Of a stretch of DNA of 21,910 nucleotides, positions 8,255 to 14,879 are shown piece after piece. The notes beneath the pieces are model-generated. The model made no database searches and had not been told where the DNA came from. It was given only the letters and a program-made list of their open reading frames with translations. This DNA comes from Pseudomonadota bacterium (lineage in GTDB: Bacteria > Pseudomonadota > Gammaproteobacteria > Pseudomonadales > Oleiphilaceae). Location: the NCBI GenBank assembly GCA_023430625.1, contig JAEZAA010000002.1:1-21910 (forward strand), read 5' to 3'. A program made the position numbers and the translations under genes. The first letter of the stretch is position 1; each line of letters opens with the position of its first letter.

Positions 8255-9826
8255 TTAGTCGTCCGCCAGCAGCGAGCGCAGGCTACCACCTGCCACATCC
8301 TGCAGTTTGGCCAGCGCCTCACGTTCGATCTGGCGCACACGCTCAGGACTCACGCCGATCTGCGAGGCGACTTCGCGCAGGGTATATTCCTGATGGATAC
8401 CCACACCGAAGCGCAGCGCCATCACACGGGCTTCCCGAGGCGACAGGTGCTCCAGCAGGTTTTGCACGGCTTGCTCACGCTGGTGCTTGAGGTAATCCCA
8501 GGAGGGTGATTCCACTTTCTGATCCGGCAGCAGATCACCCAGGTTGGTGTCGCTTTCGGAGGAAACCGCCCGCTCCATGGAGAGGACGCGCTGGGCCCCC
8601 ATGGCCAGCATGGCGCCACGTTCGACGCTGACGTCCATGTGCTTGGCCACTTCGCTCACGGAGACCTCGCGGCCGGCTTCCTGCTGCAGACGGACCGACC
8701 AGATATTGAACTTGCTGATCTCGTCCTGCACATACACCGGAGAAGGAATCAGGTCACTCTGACGCTTGATCGCCAGCTTGATCTGCTGCTGAATCCACCA
8801 GTAGGCGTAGGTGGCAAAGCGGAATCCCTTGCGGTAGTCGAACTTGTCGGCCGCCTTGAGCAGACCCAGGTTGCCTTCCTGCACCAGGTCATGCAATTGC
8901 ACGCCGCCATAACGATGCTTCTGGGCAATGAACACCACCAGCCGCAGGTTGGCCTGCACCAGCTTGCGCTTGGTGACGTTGAGCTTGGCCAGACGCCGCT
9001 CAATTTTGTGCAGCAGGCGGGCAGGCTTGAGTGGGACCAGGGTATTCAGAGGGGCGCGACGGCGCTTCATGGGAATGGTGTCGGTCAGAACCTGACAGAG
9101 GCTGAGGATCAGCTCATGGGGGAACTGCACGCCCACCAGGTGACGCATCAGGGCCCGATAAGCCTGGCTGGTCTTGGCTCGATCACCGGCGGCCGAGGCT
9201 TCCTCGACCTGTTGATGTAGGGATTTCATTTCCGCCAGCAGTTCGCGCGGAATCAGCCGTGGCAGGGTCTTGGCGTGATCCCGGAACAGGCCGATCAGGG
9301 CCGTTTCCACTTCGCCGTTGCGTAGCGCCCAATCCCGCCATTCGGTATTGCGCGCGAAGAAATCGGAGTCGGAGCTGACGAACGCCATCAGTGCCGCCAG
9401 GCTCAAGGGATGACCGCCCAGCAGAACCACCAGCGCCAAACGGTGCCGCAGCAGTTCCTGGGTGAGGCGTTTTTCCTCGTCGACCGACAACAGCGGATGC
9501 GCGGCAACGTCCCGGACATACATGGACATCAGGTCGCCCGCCAGCATCTCCTCGGAGCTCAGCTCCGGGATCTGGTCGTCAGTGGTCAACGCATCGTCAG
9601 AGGGGGCAACCATCTCGCCGTCGGCCAGCAGATCCGTGTCCGCACCGGCCTCCCAGTCCTCCGCTGCAGCGGATTCCTGCGGACTGTCGTACCAGGTCGC
9701 AGCGTCCGCTGCCCCGGTTCCCGTGAGGGAACCAGCGAGATTTCCTTCCTCAACAACCGAATCAATACGAACAGACTCGGGAACCCTTTGCATTGCGAGT
9801 GTCTGAGAGCTTGCGGATGTTCTCAT
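8255..9826 (-). CDS. divergent sigma-70-family RNA polymerase sigma factor (group 2-like)
   Basis: A 523-residue primary-like sigma factor. Order: acidic, low-complexity N-terminus (1-90); region 1.2 at about 96-129 (MSMYVRDVAAHPLLSVDEEKR); an insert of about 150 residues (130-280) in the place of the RpoD non-conserved region but not recognisably like it; region 2 at about 283-355 (LVQEGNLGL, FATYAYWW); region 3 at about 356-440; region 4 at about 450-515 with the helix-turn-helix TLREVASQIGVSPERVRQIE. By alignment in the mind, the E. coli sigma70 -10 reader Gln437 is kept (Gln347) but Thr440 is Lys350, and the region 3.0 His455 is Tyr. It is not RpoD, RpoS or RpoH, so I give no symbol. ATG 9826 has GGAGG 9 bases upstream; an earlier in-frame TTG (9862) has none. 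It stands alone between aceE and cnoX. Role unknown, perhaps stress or growth phase. Confidence 0.88.
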   Translation of the reverse strand: MRTSASSQTLAMQRVPESVRIDSVVEEGNLAGSLTGTGAADAATWYDSPQESAAAEDWEAGADTDLLADGEMVAPSDDALTTDDQIPELSSEEMLAGDLMSMYVRDVAAHPLLSVDEEKRLTQELLRHRLALVVLLGGHPLSLAALMAFVSSDSDFFARNTEWRDWALRNGEVETALIGLFRDHAKTLPRLIPRELLAEMKSLHQQVEEASAAGDRAKTSQAYRALMRHLVGVQFPHELILSLCQVLTDTIPMKRRRAPLNTLVPLKPARLLHKIERRLAKLNVTKRKLVQANLRLVVFIAQKHRYGGVQLHDLVQEGNLGLLKAADKFDYRKGFRFATYAYWWIQQQIKLAIKRQSDLIPSPVYVQDEISKFNIWSVRLQQEAGREVSVSEVAKHMDVSVERGAMLAMGAQRVLSMERAVSSESDTNLGDLLPDQKVESPSWDYLKHQREQAVQNLLEHLSPREARVMALRFGVGIHQEYTLREVASQIGVSPERVRQIEREALAKLQDVAGGSLRSLLADD

Positions 9827-9835
9827 GGATCGTTG

Positions 9836-9840
9836 CCTCC
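9836..9840 (-). promoter_or_regulatory. ribosome binding site of the sigma-factor gene
   Basis: GGAGG, 9 bases before ATG 9826, fixes the start and rules out the upstream TTG at 9862. A 16-bp dyad ends only two bases away on its 5' side. Confidence 0.75.
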
Positions 9841-9841
9841 G

Positions 9842-9857
9842 CTCTATAGTTATAGAG
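9842..9857. promoter_or_regulatory. 16-bp dyad directly before the sigma-factor ribosome binding site
   Basis: CTCTATA-GT-TATAGAG is a perfect 7-bp inverted repeat with a 2-bp centre, adjacent to the GGAGG. In RNA it could form a 6-bp hairpin with a 4-base loop next to the Shine-Dalgarno sequence. As DNA it could be an operator. Which applies cannot be told here. Confidence 0.55.
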
Positions 9858-9889
9858 ATCAAGTGAGTAGTGAGGGGGCTTGTGGCCCT

Positions 9890-9933
9890 GGAAGCTCCGG
9901 CTTCTCACCGGCTTCCATCGGAAGTGAGCTTCC
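9890..9933 (-). promoter_or_regulatory. set of mutually exclusive hairpins in the sigma-factor leader
   Basis: GGAAG(C) and (G)CTTCC elements alternate at 9890-9895, 9911-9916, 9920-9924 and 9928-9933. Any of several pairs can form a stem but not all at once. In the long untranslated leader this resembles a switchable structure, but a chance repeat cannot be excluded. Confidence 0.35.
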
Positions 9934-10083
9934 GCCTCGGAACCTTTTCCTGACGCTCTGGGTTGGCCAGAGCCTCATCGGGTTATTGCACAATCGGCCT
10001 CAAGCGACTCCAGTTTTGCTTCAGGCCAATGCGATATGCACATAGGTGTATACAGGCGGGAATCCGGTTTGGATCAGTCGCGG

Positions 10084-10113
10084 ATTACTTTTTTTTTGCG
10101 GTAGCTCCGTCAA
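10084..10113 (-). promoter_or_regulatory. possible sigma70 promoter of the sigma-factor gene
   Basis: On the minus strand TTGACG (10108-10113) and AGTAAT (10084-10089) are 18 bp apart. If used, the sigma-factor mRNA would have a leader of about 250 bases. The gene-free stretch 9827-10306 also contains the dyad at 9842, the hairpin set at 9890, an FNR-like site at 10151 and the cnoX terminator at 10253. Confidence 0.35.
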
Positions 10114-10150
10114 AAAGAGCAGCCATGGTGACAAGACAACACATAACTTA

Positions 10151-10173
10151 TTGATAAAAATCATTTATATGAT
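10151..10173. promoter_or_regulatory. FNR/Anr-like site with an overlapping second dyad
   Basis: TTGAT-AAAA-ATCAT (10151-10164) matches the FNR/Anr consensus TTGATNNNNATCAA at 9 of 10 fixed positions. It shares its right half with ATCAT-TTAT-ATGAT (10160-10173). It lies about 80 bp upstream of the start implied by the candidate sigma-factor promoter. The area is A/T-rich, so chance is a real alternative. Confidence 0.35.
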
Positions 10174-10252
10174 TAATGCGAAATTCGACCCTCTCGGTTT
10201 CTACGTATCCGCTTCATCCTCCTTCGATTAGTAATCCCCGCGCGCCAGCCAC

Positions 10253-10276
10253 AAAAAAGCCGGCTCCAGGCCGGCT
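10253..10276 (-). terminator. intrinsic terminator of cnoX
   Basis: On the minus strand AGCCGGC (10270-10276) pairs with GCCGGCT (10258-10264) around a 5-base loop, followed by six Ts (10253-10258). It begins about 30 bases after the cnoX stop. Confidence 0.9.
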
Positions 10277-10306
10277 CGATGATCCGCATTCAAGGCATAG
10301 AGCAAC

Positions 10307-11170
10307 TTAATACAGCAGCGTGTACAGGCGACGCCGATAGGTCTTCACCAAGGGGTCATCCTTGCCCAGCAGATCGAACACCTCCAGCAAGGTCTTACGC
10401 GCCAGGTCGTCGCCATAGGCACGGTTGCTCTGCATCAGCTCCAGCAAGGTATTGAGCGCGGCCTCCATGTCATCCATCAGCACCTGGCGCAGGGCCAGCT
10501 GATGCTGGGCCTCGGCATCGTCGGGATTGGCCGCCAGCCGTTGCTGCAGCTCCGCCAGCTCCGGAATGTCACCGGCGGTTTCGAAGAATTTCTTGCGGGC
10601 CTGCAGTTGCTTAACTTCCGGCTTGCTGCGGTAATCCGGCGGCAGGGAATCGCAGATTTGCTCGGCCGTCGCCCAATCCCCGGTCTGGGCACTGGCGCGG
10701 GCCAGATCCACCAGTACATCCAGGTTGTCGGGCTCGCTCTGGTTCAGCTGCCGCAACAACTCCAACGCCGCCGTGGCATTGCCTTCCTGCATCAATTGTT
10801 GGGCCTGTTCGCGCAACTGGTTCGAGGGTTTGACCGCATAGCGCTCGATCAATGCACGGATCTGGGCCTCCGGCTGGACGCCGCTGAATTCGTCCACCAG
10901 CCGCCCCTGGAACAACACCTTCACCGTGGGCAGGCTGCGCACCCCGAAATGCGCGGTCAGATCCGGCTGCTGATCGGCGTTGACCTTGGCCACCAGAATG
11001 GCGCCCGCGTATTCGTCCGCCAGCTTTTCCAGGATAGGCATCAACACTTTGCAGGGCGCGCACCATTCCGCCCAGAAGTCCACCAGCACGGGTACCTGCA
11101 TTGATTTTTGCAGCACCTCGGCCTGGAAATTTTCCAAGGTGCCGTCCACCACATAGGCTGATTGCGCCAT
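10307..11170 (-). CDS. cnoX: thioredoxin/TPR chaperedoxin (CnoX/YbbN family)
   Basis: A 287-residue cytoplasmic protein joining an N-terminal thioredoxin fold (about 1-112) to a C-terminal TPR-like helical region (about 117-287). That is the layout and length of E. coli CnoX/YbbN, a holdase that protects proteins from oxidation and hands them to DnaK and GroEL. The thioredoxin active site reads WCAPCK, with both cysteines present, and the cis-proline is in SLPTV. E. coli CnoX has lost the first cysteine, so this one may be redox-active, as reported for Caulobacter CnoX. The frame extends upstream to 11305, but ATG 11170 has AGGAG at 8-9 bases and gives the usual N-terminus. A near-consensus sigma32 promoter lies just upstream. 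It is transcribed away from lon, which also has a heat-shock-like promoter. Confidence 0.93.
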   Translation of the reverse strand: MAQSAYVVDGTLENFQAEVLQKSMQVPVLVDFWAEWCAPCKVLMPILEKLADEYAGAILVAKVNADQQPDLTAHFGVRSLPTVKVLFQGRLVDEFSGVQPEAQIRALIERYAVKPSNQLREQAQQLMQEGNATAALELLRQLNQSEPDNLDVLVDLARASAQTGDWATAEQICDSLPPDYRSKPEVKQLQARKKFFETAGDIPELAELQQRLAANPDDAEAQHQLALRQVLMDDMEAALNTLLELMQSNRAYGDDLARKTLLEVFDLLGKDDPLVKTYRRRLYTLLY

Positions 11171-11202
11171 GCTGTTCTTCTCCTCGATGTAATTGCCGCT
11201 CA

Positions 11203-11230
11203 ATATGGGGACGAACCGGCCCCGCTTCAA
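11203..11230 (-). promoter_or_regulatory. sigma32-type heat-shock promoter of cnoX
   Basis: On the minus strand TTGAAG (11225-11230), a 14-bp spacer and CCCCATAT (11203-11210) match the sigma32 consensus TTGAAA-N13-17-CCCCATNT almost perfectly. The transcript would start about 25 bases before the cnoX ATG. Confidence 0.8.
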
Positions 11231-11280
11231 CCCTGCCCAGCCATTGCCATTCAATCCATCAGCGACTGCCCGGGCCTGCC

Positions 11281-11307
11281 CTTGGTTTCGGTCAGATCGC
11301 CCCATAT
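11281..11307 (+). promoter_or_regulatory. sigma32-type heat-shock promoter of lon
   Basis: CTTGGTT (11281-11287), a 12-bp spacer and an exact CCCCATAT (11300-11307) lie about 113 bp before the lon ATG. The -35 is weaker and the spacer slightly short compared with the cnoX promoter on the other strand, 50 bp away. Confidence 0.6.
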
Positions 11308-11420
11308 ATTCAGTCCAAAGCCAAGGCGTTCGGCCCCTCGCCTCTCCAGATCACCTGGAGTGAGCCAGGCGATCCAGCGTCATCCATCATTCACACTTGC
11401 CGTAGACAGCGGGAGCATGC

Positions 11421-13838
11421 ATGACAGAGACAGACCAGCCTCACGTGGAGTTTGTTGAGCAGGAACAGGAGCAGGCCGGCACTGGGCTGGTCCTGCCGCA
11501 TCAGGTCCTACCGAAGCGCATTTACCTGATTCCCGTCAGCAGCCGCCCGTTCTTTCCGGCGCAAGTGCAGCCGCTGATCGTGAACGAGACGCCCTGGGAC
11601 GAGACCATCAACCGCGTCAACAACACTGAGCACCATGTGGTCGGGCTCACCTTCTCCAGCGCCCCGCTGCATCCCGGCGAAACCCACGACACGGAGGAGT
11701 TCTCCCATATCGGCTGCGCCGTGCGGATTCATAACACGGTCAAGGACCGCGGCAAGATCCAGTTCATCGCCCAGGGCCTGCAGCGGTTTCGCATCACCCA
11801 GTGGCTACGCCGCACACCGCCCTACCTGGTGGAAGTGGACTACCCGCACCCCAAGGAAGAGGACCGGGCCGAGCAAAAGGCCTATGCCATGGCCATCATC
11901 AACACCATCAAGGAGCTGCTGCCGCTGAACCCGCTGTATAGCGAGGAGCTAAAGCAGTACCTCAGCCGGTTCGGGCCGGATGATCCCTCTCCCCTGGCGG
12001 ACTTTGCCGCGGCCATTACCACCGCCGAAGGCAAGGAGCTGCAGGAAGTCCTGGATACCGTGCCGATCCTGCGGCGCATGGAAAAAGTGCTGTATCTGCT
12101 CAAGCGCGAACTGGAAGTGGCCAAGCTGCAGAGCCAGATCAGCCAGGAGGTGAATAACAAGATCTCCACCCACCAGCGCGAGTTCTTCCTCAAGGAGCAG
12201 CTCAAGGTCATCCAGAAAGAACTGGGGCTGACCAAGGATGACCGTACCGCCGATGTGGAGCTGTTCGAGGAGCGGATGGCCGCCCTCAAGCCGCCGGCCC
12301 ACGTGGAGAAGCGTTTTCGCGACGAGCTGCAGAAGCTGTCGATCCTGGACCCCGGTGCCGCCGAATACGGCGTCACCCGCAATTATCTGGACTGGCTGAC
12401 CCAGGTGCCCTGGGGCGTCTTCTCCGAGGACAAGCTCGACATCAAGCAGGCCCGCAAGACCCTGGACAAGGAACACGCGGGGCTGAGCGACGTGAAGGAG
12501 AGGATCGTCGAGTTCCTGGCGGAAGGCGCCTACAAGGGCGAGGTATCCGGCTCCATCCTGCTGCTGGTCGGACCGCCCGGCGTGGGCAAAACCTCCATCG
12601 GCAAATCGATTGCCGCCGCGCTGGGGCGCAAGTTCTACCGCTTCAGCGTCGGCGGCATGCGCGACGAAGCCGAAATCAAGGGCCACCGCCGGACCTACAT
12701 CGGCGCCCTGCCCGGTAAGTTGGTGCAGGCCCTGAAAGAGGTCGAAACCGCCAACCCGGTGATCATGCTCGACGAGATCGACAAGATCGGCGCGTCCTAC
12801 CAGGGTGATCCCGCCTCGGCTCTGCTGGAAACCCTGGATCCGGAACAGAACCTGGAGTTTCTCGACCACTACCTGGATGTCCGGCTGGATCTGTCCAAGG
12901 TGCTGTTCGTGTGCACCGCGAACCAGTTGGACACCATTCCCGGCCCCTTACTGGACCGGATGGATGTGATCCGCCTATCCGGCTATATCACGGAAGAGAA
13001 AGTGGCCATTGCCAAGCAGCATCTCTGGCCCAAGCTGCTCAAGCGCGCCAAGCTGAAATCCTCCCAGCTGTCGATCACCGAGGCGGCGCTGCGCAAGGTC
13101 ATCGAAGGCTATGCCCGCGAGGCAGGAGTCCGGCACCTGGAAAAGCTGCTGCACCGCATCGTGCGCAAGGCCGTCGTACGCTTGTTGGAGGACGATCAGA
13201 CCGACTCGATCAAGATCGGCGTGGACGACCTGATCCCTTATCTGGGGCAACCGCTGTTCCGTCCGGAAAAAACGCTCAAAGGCGTCGGCGTGGTGACCGG
13301 CCTGGCCTGGACCGCCATGGGCGGCGCCACCCTGCCGGTGGAAGCATCCTTGATCCACTCCGCCAACCGGGGCTTCAAGCTCACCGGCCAGTTAGGCGAG
13401 GTGATGCGCGAATCGGCGGAAATCGCCTACAGCTTCGTGGCCTCTCACCTCAAGCAGTACAAGGGCAACCCGGAGTTTTTCGACAAGGCGTTCGTCCACC
13501 TGCACGTGCCGGAAGGCGCCACGCCGAAGGACGGCCCCAGCGCCGGGATCACCATGGCCACGGCGTTGCTGTCCCTGGCCCGCAACCAGGCACCGAAGCC
13601 CACCGTGGCCATGACGGGTGAACTGACCCTGACCGGACAGGTGTTCCCAGTGGGTGGCATCCGGGAAAAGATCATCGCCGCGCGCCGCAGCAAGATCTTC
13701 GAGATTCTGCTGCCCGAAGCCAATCGACGCGATTTCGATGAGCTGCCAGACTATATCCGCGAAGGCGTCAGCGTGCACTTCGTCGCCCACTTCACGGACG
13801 TCTATAAAATCCTGTTTGCTGCCCAGGAAGGGAAATAG
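11421..13838 (+). CDS. lon: ATP-dependent protease of the Lon family, AsrA-like second type
   Basis: An 805-residue cytoplasmic AAA+ serine protease that degrades damaged and regulatory proteins. The N-terminal substrate-binding domain covers about 30-230. Walker A GPPGVGKT is at 384-391 and Walker B LDEID at 450-454. The protease domain at about 620-800 has the Ser-Lys dyad, Ser707 in DGPSAG and Lys750 in GGIREK, 43 residues apart as in E. coli Lon. The N-terminus (LPKRIYLIPVSSRPFFPAQVQPL) differs from classical Lon and resembles the second Lon-type protease of pseudomonads, AsrA (PA0779), so a classical lon probably exists elsewhere in the genome (inference). ATG 11421 follows GGGAG by 5 bases. 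The upstream sigma32-like promoter fits a heat-shock role, and cnoX is divergent. The symbol could equally be asrA. Confidence 0.95.
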   Translation: MTETDQPHVEFVEQEQEQAGTGLVLPHQVLPKRIYLIPVSSRPFFPAQVQPLIVNETPWDETINRVNNTEHHVVGLTFSSAPLHPGETHDTEEFSHIGCAVRIHNTVKDRGKIQFIAQGLQRFRITQWLRRTPPYLVEVDYPHPKEEDRAEQKAYAMAIINTIKELLPLNPLYSEELKQYLSRFGPDDPSPLADFAAAITTAEGKELQEVLDTVPILRRMEKVLYLLKRELEVAKLQSQISQEVNNKISTHQREFFLKEQLKVIQKELGLTKDDRTADVELFEERMAALKPPAHVEKRFRDELQKLSILDPGAAEYGVTRNYLDWLTQVPWGVFSEDKLDIKQARKTLDKEHAGLSDVKERIVEFLAEGAYKGEVSGSILLLVGPPGVGKTSIGKSIAAALGRKFYRFSVGGMRDEAEIKGHRRTYIGALPGKLVQALKEVETANPVIMLDEIDKIGASYQGDPASALLETLDPEQNLEFLDHYLDVRLDLSKVLFVCTANQLDTIPGPLLDRMDVIRLSGYITEEKVAIAKQHLWPKLLKRAKLKSSQLSITEAALRKVIEGYAREAGVRHLEKLLHRIVRKAVVRLLEDDQTDSIKIGVDDLIPYLGQPLFRPEKTLKGVGVVTGLAWTAMGGATLPVEASLIHSANRGFKLTGQLGEVMRESAEIAYSFVASHLKQYKGNPEFFDKAFVHLHVPEGATPKDGPSAGITMATALLSLARNQAPKPTVAMTGELTLTGQVFPVGGIREKIIAARRSKIFEILLPEANRRDFDELPDYIREGVSVHFVAHFTDVYKILFAAQEGK

Positions 13839-13842
13839 CCAC

Positions 13843-13871
13843 AAAAAAAGCCGCCGGTTTAAACCGGCGGC
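13843..13871. terminator. perfect 11-bp stem terminator; U-tract on the minus side
   Basis: GCCGCCGGTTT (13850-13860) is followed directly by its exact complement (13861-13871). Seven As on the left (13843-13849) give a U-tract only for minus-strand transcripts. For plus-strand lon mRNA, which stops at 13838, the hairpin lacks a proper U-run but probably still defines the 3' end. No minus-strand gene is known to need it. Confidence 0.8.
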
Positions 13872-13988
13872 ATCAATTTGCATATGGAACACACAGGGAA
13901 AGGAGAGCGATTTGAAAGCAACAATGCCGACCGCGCTGAGTCGGTAAGGCCTGAGGCGGACAGATTCACGTCAGCCATGAACCCATTG

Positions 13989-14075
13989 TCACGATTTCCA
14001 GGCGTAACGGCATCGTCTGAAAGGCGTAGTGGGCGACATTAATCCCGCTAATTTGAGAAATTGGTCACACTGCAC
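13989..14075 (-). other. possible 28-codon small ORF or part of a minus-strand small RNA
   Basis: On the minus strand a GTG at 14075 opens 28 codons ending in TGA at 13989. GAGGAG lies only 2 bases before the GTG, an unusual spacing. The predicted peptide has no hydrophobic segment and ends in a Cys/Arg/Tyr/Trp-rich tail (FRRCRYAWKS). The same DNA could instead belong to an untranslated RNA ending at the terminator 13843-13871. I recognise neither. The full gene-free stretch 13839-14284 also holds the DUF3015 promoter and a 13-bp AATTT-GAG-AAATT dyad at 14050-14062. Confidence 0.2.
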
Positions 14076-14142
14076 AACTCCTCGTTAATCAATGAGTGCT
14101 ATCCCGCCTGAGCCTGCATTGTTCACGCATTAATAAGACGGA

Positions 14143-14172
14143 TTGTCTCCTTACAAAAACTGGCTCTATACT
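14143..14172 (+). promoter_or_regulatory. probable sigma70 promoter of the DUF3015 operon
   Basis: TTGTCT (14143-14148) and TATACT (14167-14172) are 18 bp apart, giving a leader of about 105 bases before the DUF3015 ATG. The stretch just upstream is A/T-richer than its surroundings. Confidence 0.5.
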
Positions 14173-14284
14173 CAGCGAGCGGGCTCGGTTGCTTTGAGGG
14201 TGCAGCTATCGGCAGGTTTTGGGTCAAGCCATGGTCGCACTCGGTCTGCGTGGCGTCCGCACAACCTAACCAAGGAGACCAAGA

Positions 14285-14752
14285 ATGAAAAAAATACTGT
14301 CAGGTTTAATGCTTGTCGCAGCCTCCAATCTTGCATTCGCCAGCACGGGTCCTGGCTGTGGCGCCGGCGCAATGATCTTCAAGGGACAGTCTGGCCTGGC
14401 TCCGCACGTGCTGGCGGCGACCACCAACGGCCTAGGCAGTCAGACTCTAGCCATGTCGACTGGAACTCTGGGCTGTAATCCCAACACGGCCATTACCGCA
14501 AATGCCGCCATTTTCGTTGACCAGAACATGGAGCAACTGGCTGCGGACATGAGCCGTGGCGAAGGCGAGTACCTGAGCGCCCTGATGTTGCTGCTGAAAG
14601 TGGAAGAGTCCGACAAGAACCACTTCAAGGCGGTGATGAAAGATCAGTTCGCCACTGTCTTCCCCAGCTCCGATGTCACTTCTGATCAGGCACTGAGCCA
14701 GCTGGAATCCGTGATGAAGGCTGACGCAACCCTGGCCAAGTACCTCGGCTAA
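14285..14752 (+). CDS. DUF3015 family periplasmic protein
   Basis: A 155-residue exported protein with a clear signal peptide (MKK, then a hydrophobic core, likely cleavage AFA-S at 19-20). The mature part has the family hallmarks: GCGAGAMIFKGQSG at 24-37, a central LAATTNG at 43-49, a GTLGC at 60-64, and an acidic helical C-terminal half ending in a short conserved tail. The two cysteines, Cys25 and Cys64, could form a disulfide. The family function is not established, and I do not assign one. The ATG at 14285 has AAGGAGA 6 bases upstream. It precedes a DUF4105 gene, a pairing I recall from pseudomonads, which suggests an envelope role. A strong hairpin separates the two genes, so the first gene is probably made in excess. 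Confidence 0.88.
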   Translation: MKKILSGLMLVAASNLAFASTGPGCGAGAMIFKGQSGLAPHVLAATTNGLGSQTLAMSTGTLGCNPNTAITANAAIFVDQNMEQLAADMSRGEGEYLSALMLLLKVEESDKNHFKAVMKDQFATVFPSSDVTSDQALSQLESVMKADATLAKYLG

Positions 14753-14765
14753 TCGGTCTGCCCGG

Positions 14766-14795
14766 CCATAAAGCCGGCGCCCGCCGGCTTTATGG
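14766..14795 (+). terminator. 13-bp hairpin between the DUF3015 and DUF4105 genes
   Basis: CCATAAAGCCGGC (14766-14778) and its exact complement (14783-14795) enclose a 4-base loop. The U-run is inside the stem rather than after it, so termination is probably partial and transcripts may read on into the DUF4105 gene. The inverted repeat works in either direction. Confidence 0.65.
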
Positions 14796-14879
14796 CATCC
14801 GCCCCGCTTCGTTTACAAGAGCGTGTCCAACCGCGATTTCCGGATGCCAACTCCGTTTCGCCCAATTCAGGTGTTCACC

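Noticed and set aside
8007..8258. Plus-strand frame of 83 codons between aceE and the sigma gene
   Set aside because: No ribosome binding site, low-complexity polar sequence, and it crosses the aceE promoter and the end of the sigma gene. Its upstream TAGAAT has no well-spaced -35.
9410..10045. Plus-strand frame of 211 codons over the start of the sigma gene and its leader
   Set aside because: Mostly antisense to the sigma N-terminus; the part in the leader has no start signal or family likeness.
10066..10097. Run of nine Ts after a weak ATCC/GGAT hairpin on the plus strand
   Set aside because: The stem is only 4-5 bp and no plus-strand gene precedes it, so I do not call a terminator.
11949..12869. 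Minus-strand open frame of 306 codons inside lon
   Set aside because: Fully antisense to the ATPase domain of Lon; its length comes from high GC and codon bias.
12911..13621. Plus-strand open frame of 236 codons inside lon in another frame
   Set aside because: Overlaps the intact Lon protease frame, and its sequence is Arg/His/Gly/Pro-rich without a domain.
13912..13947. Eleven-codon plus-strand ORF (TTG start after AAGGAGAG) behind lon
   Set aside because: Too short to judge; a good Shine-Dalgarno alone is not enough.
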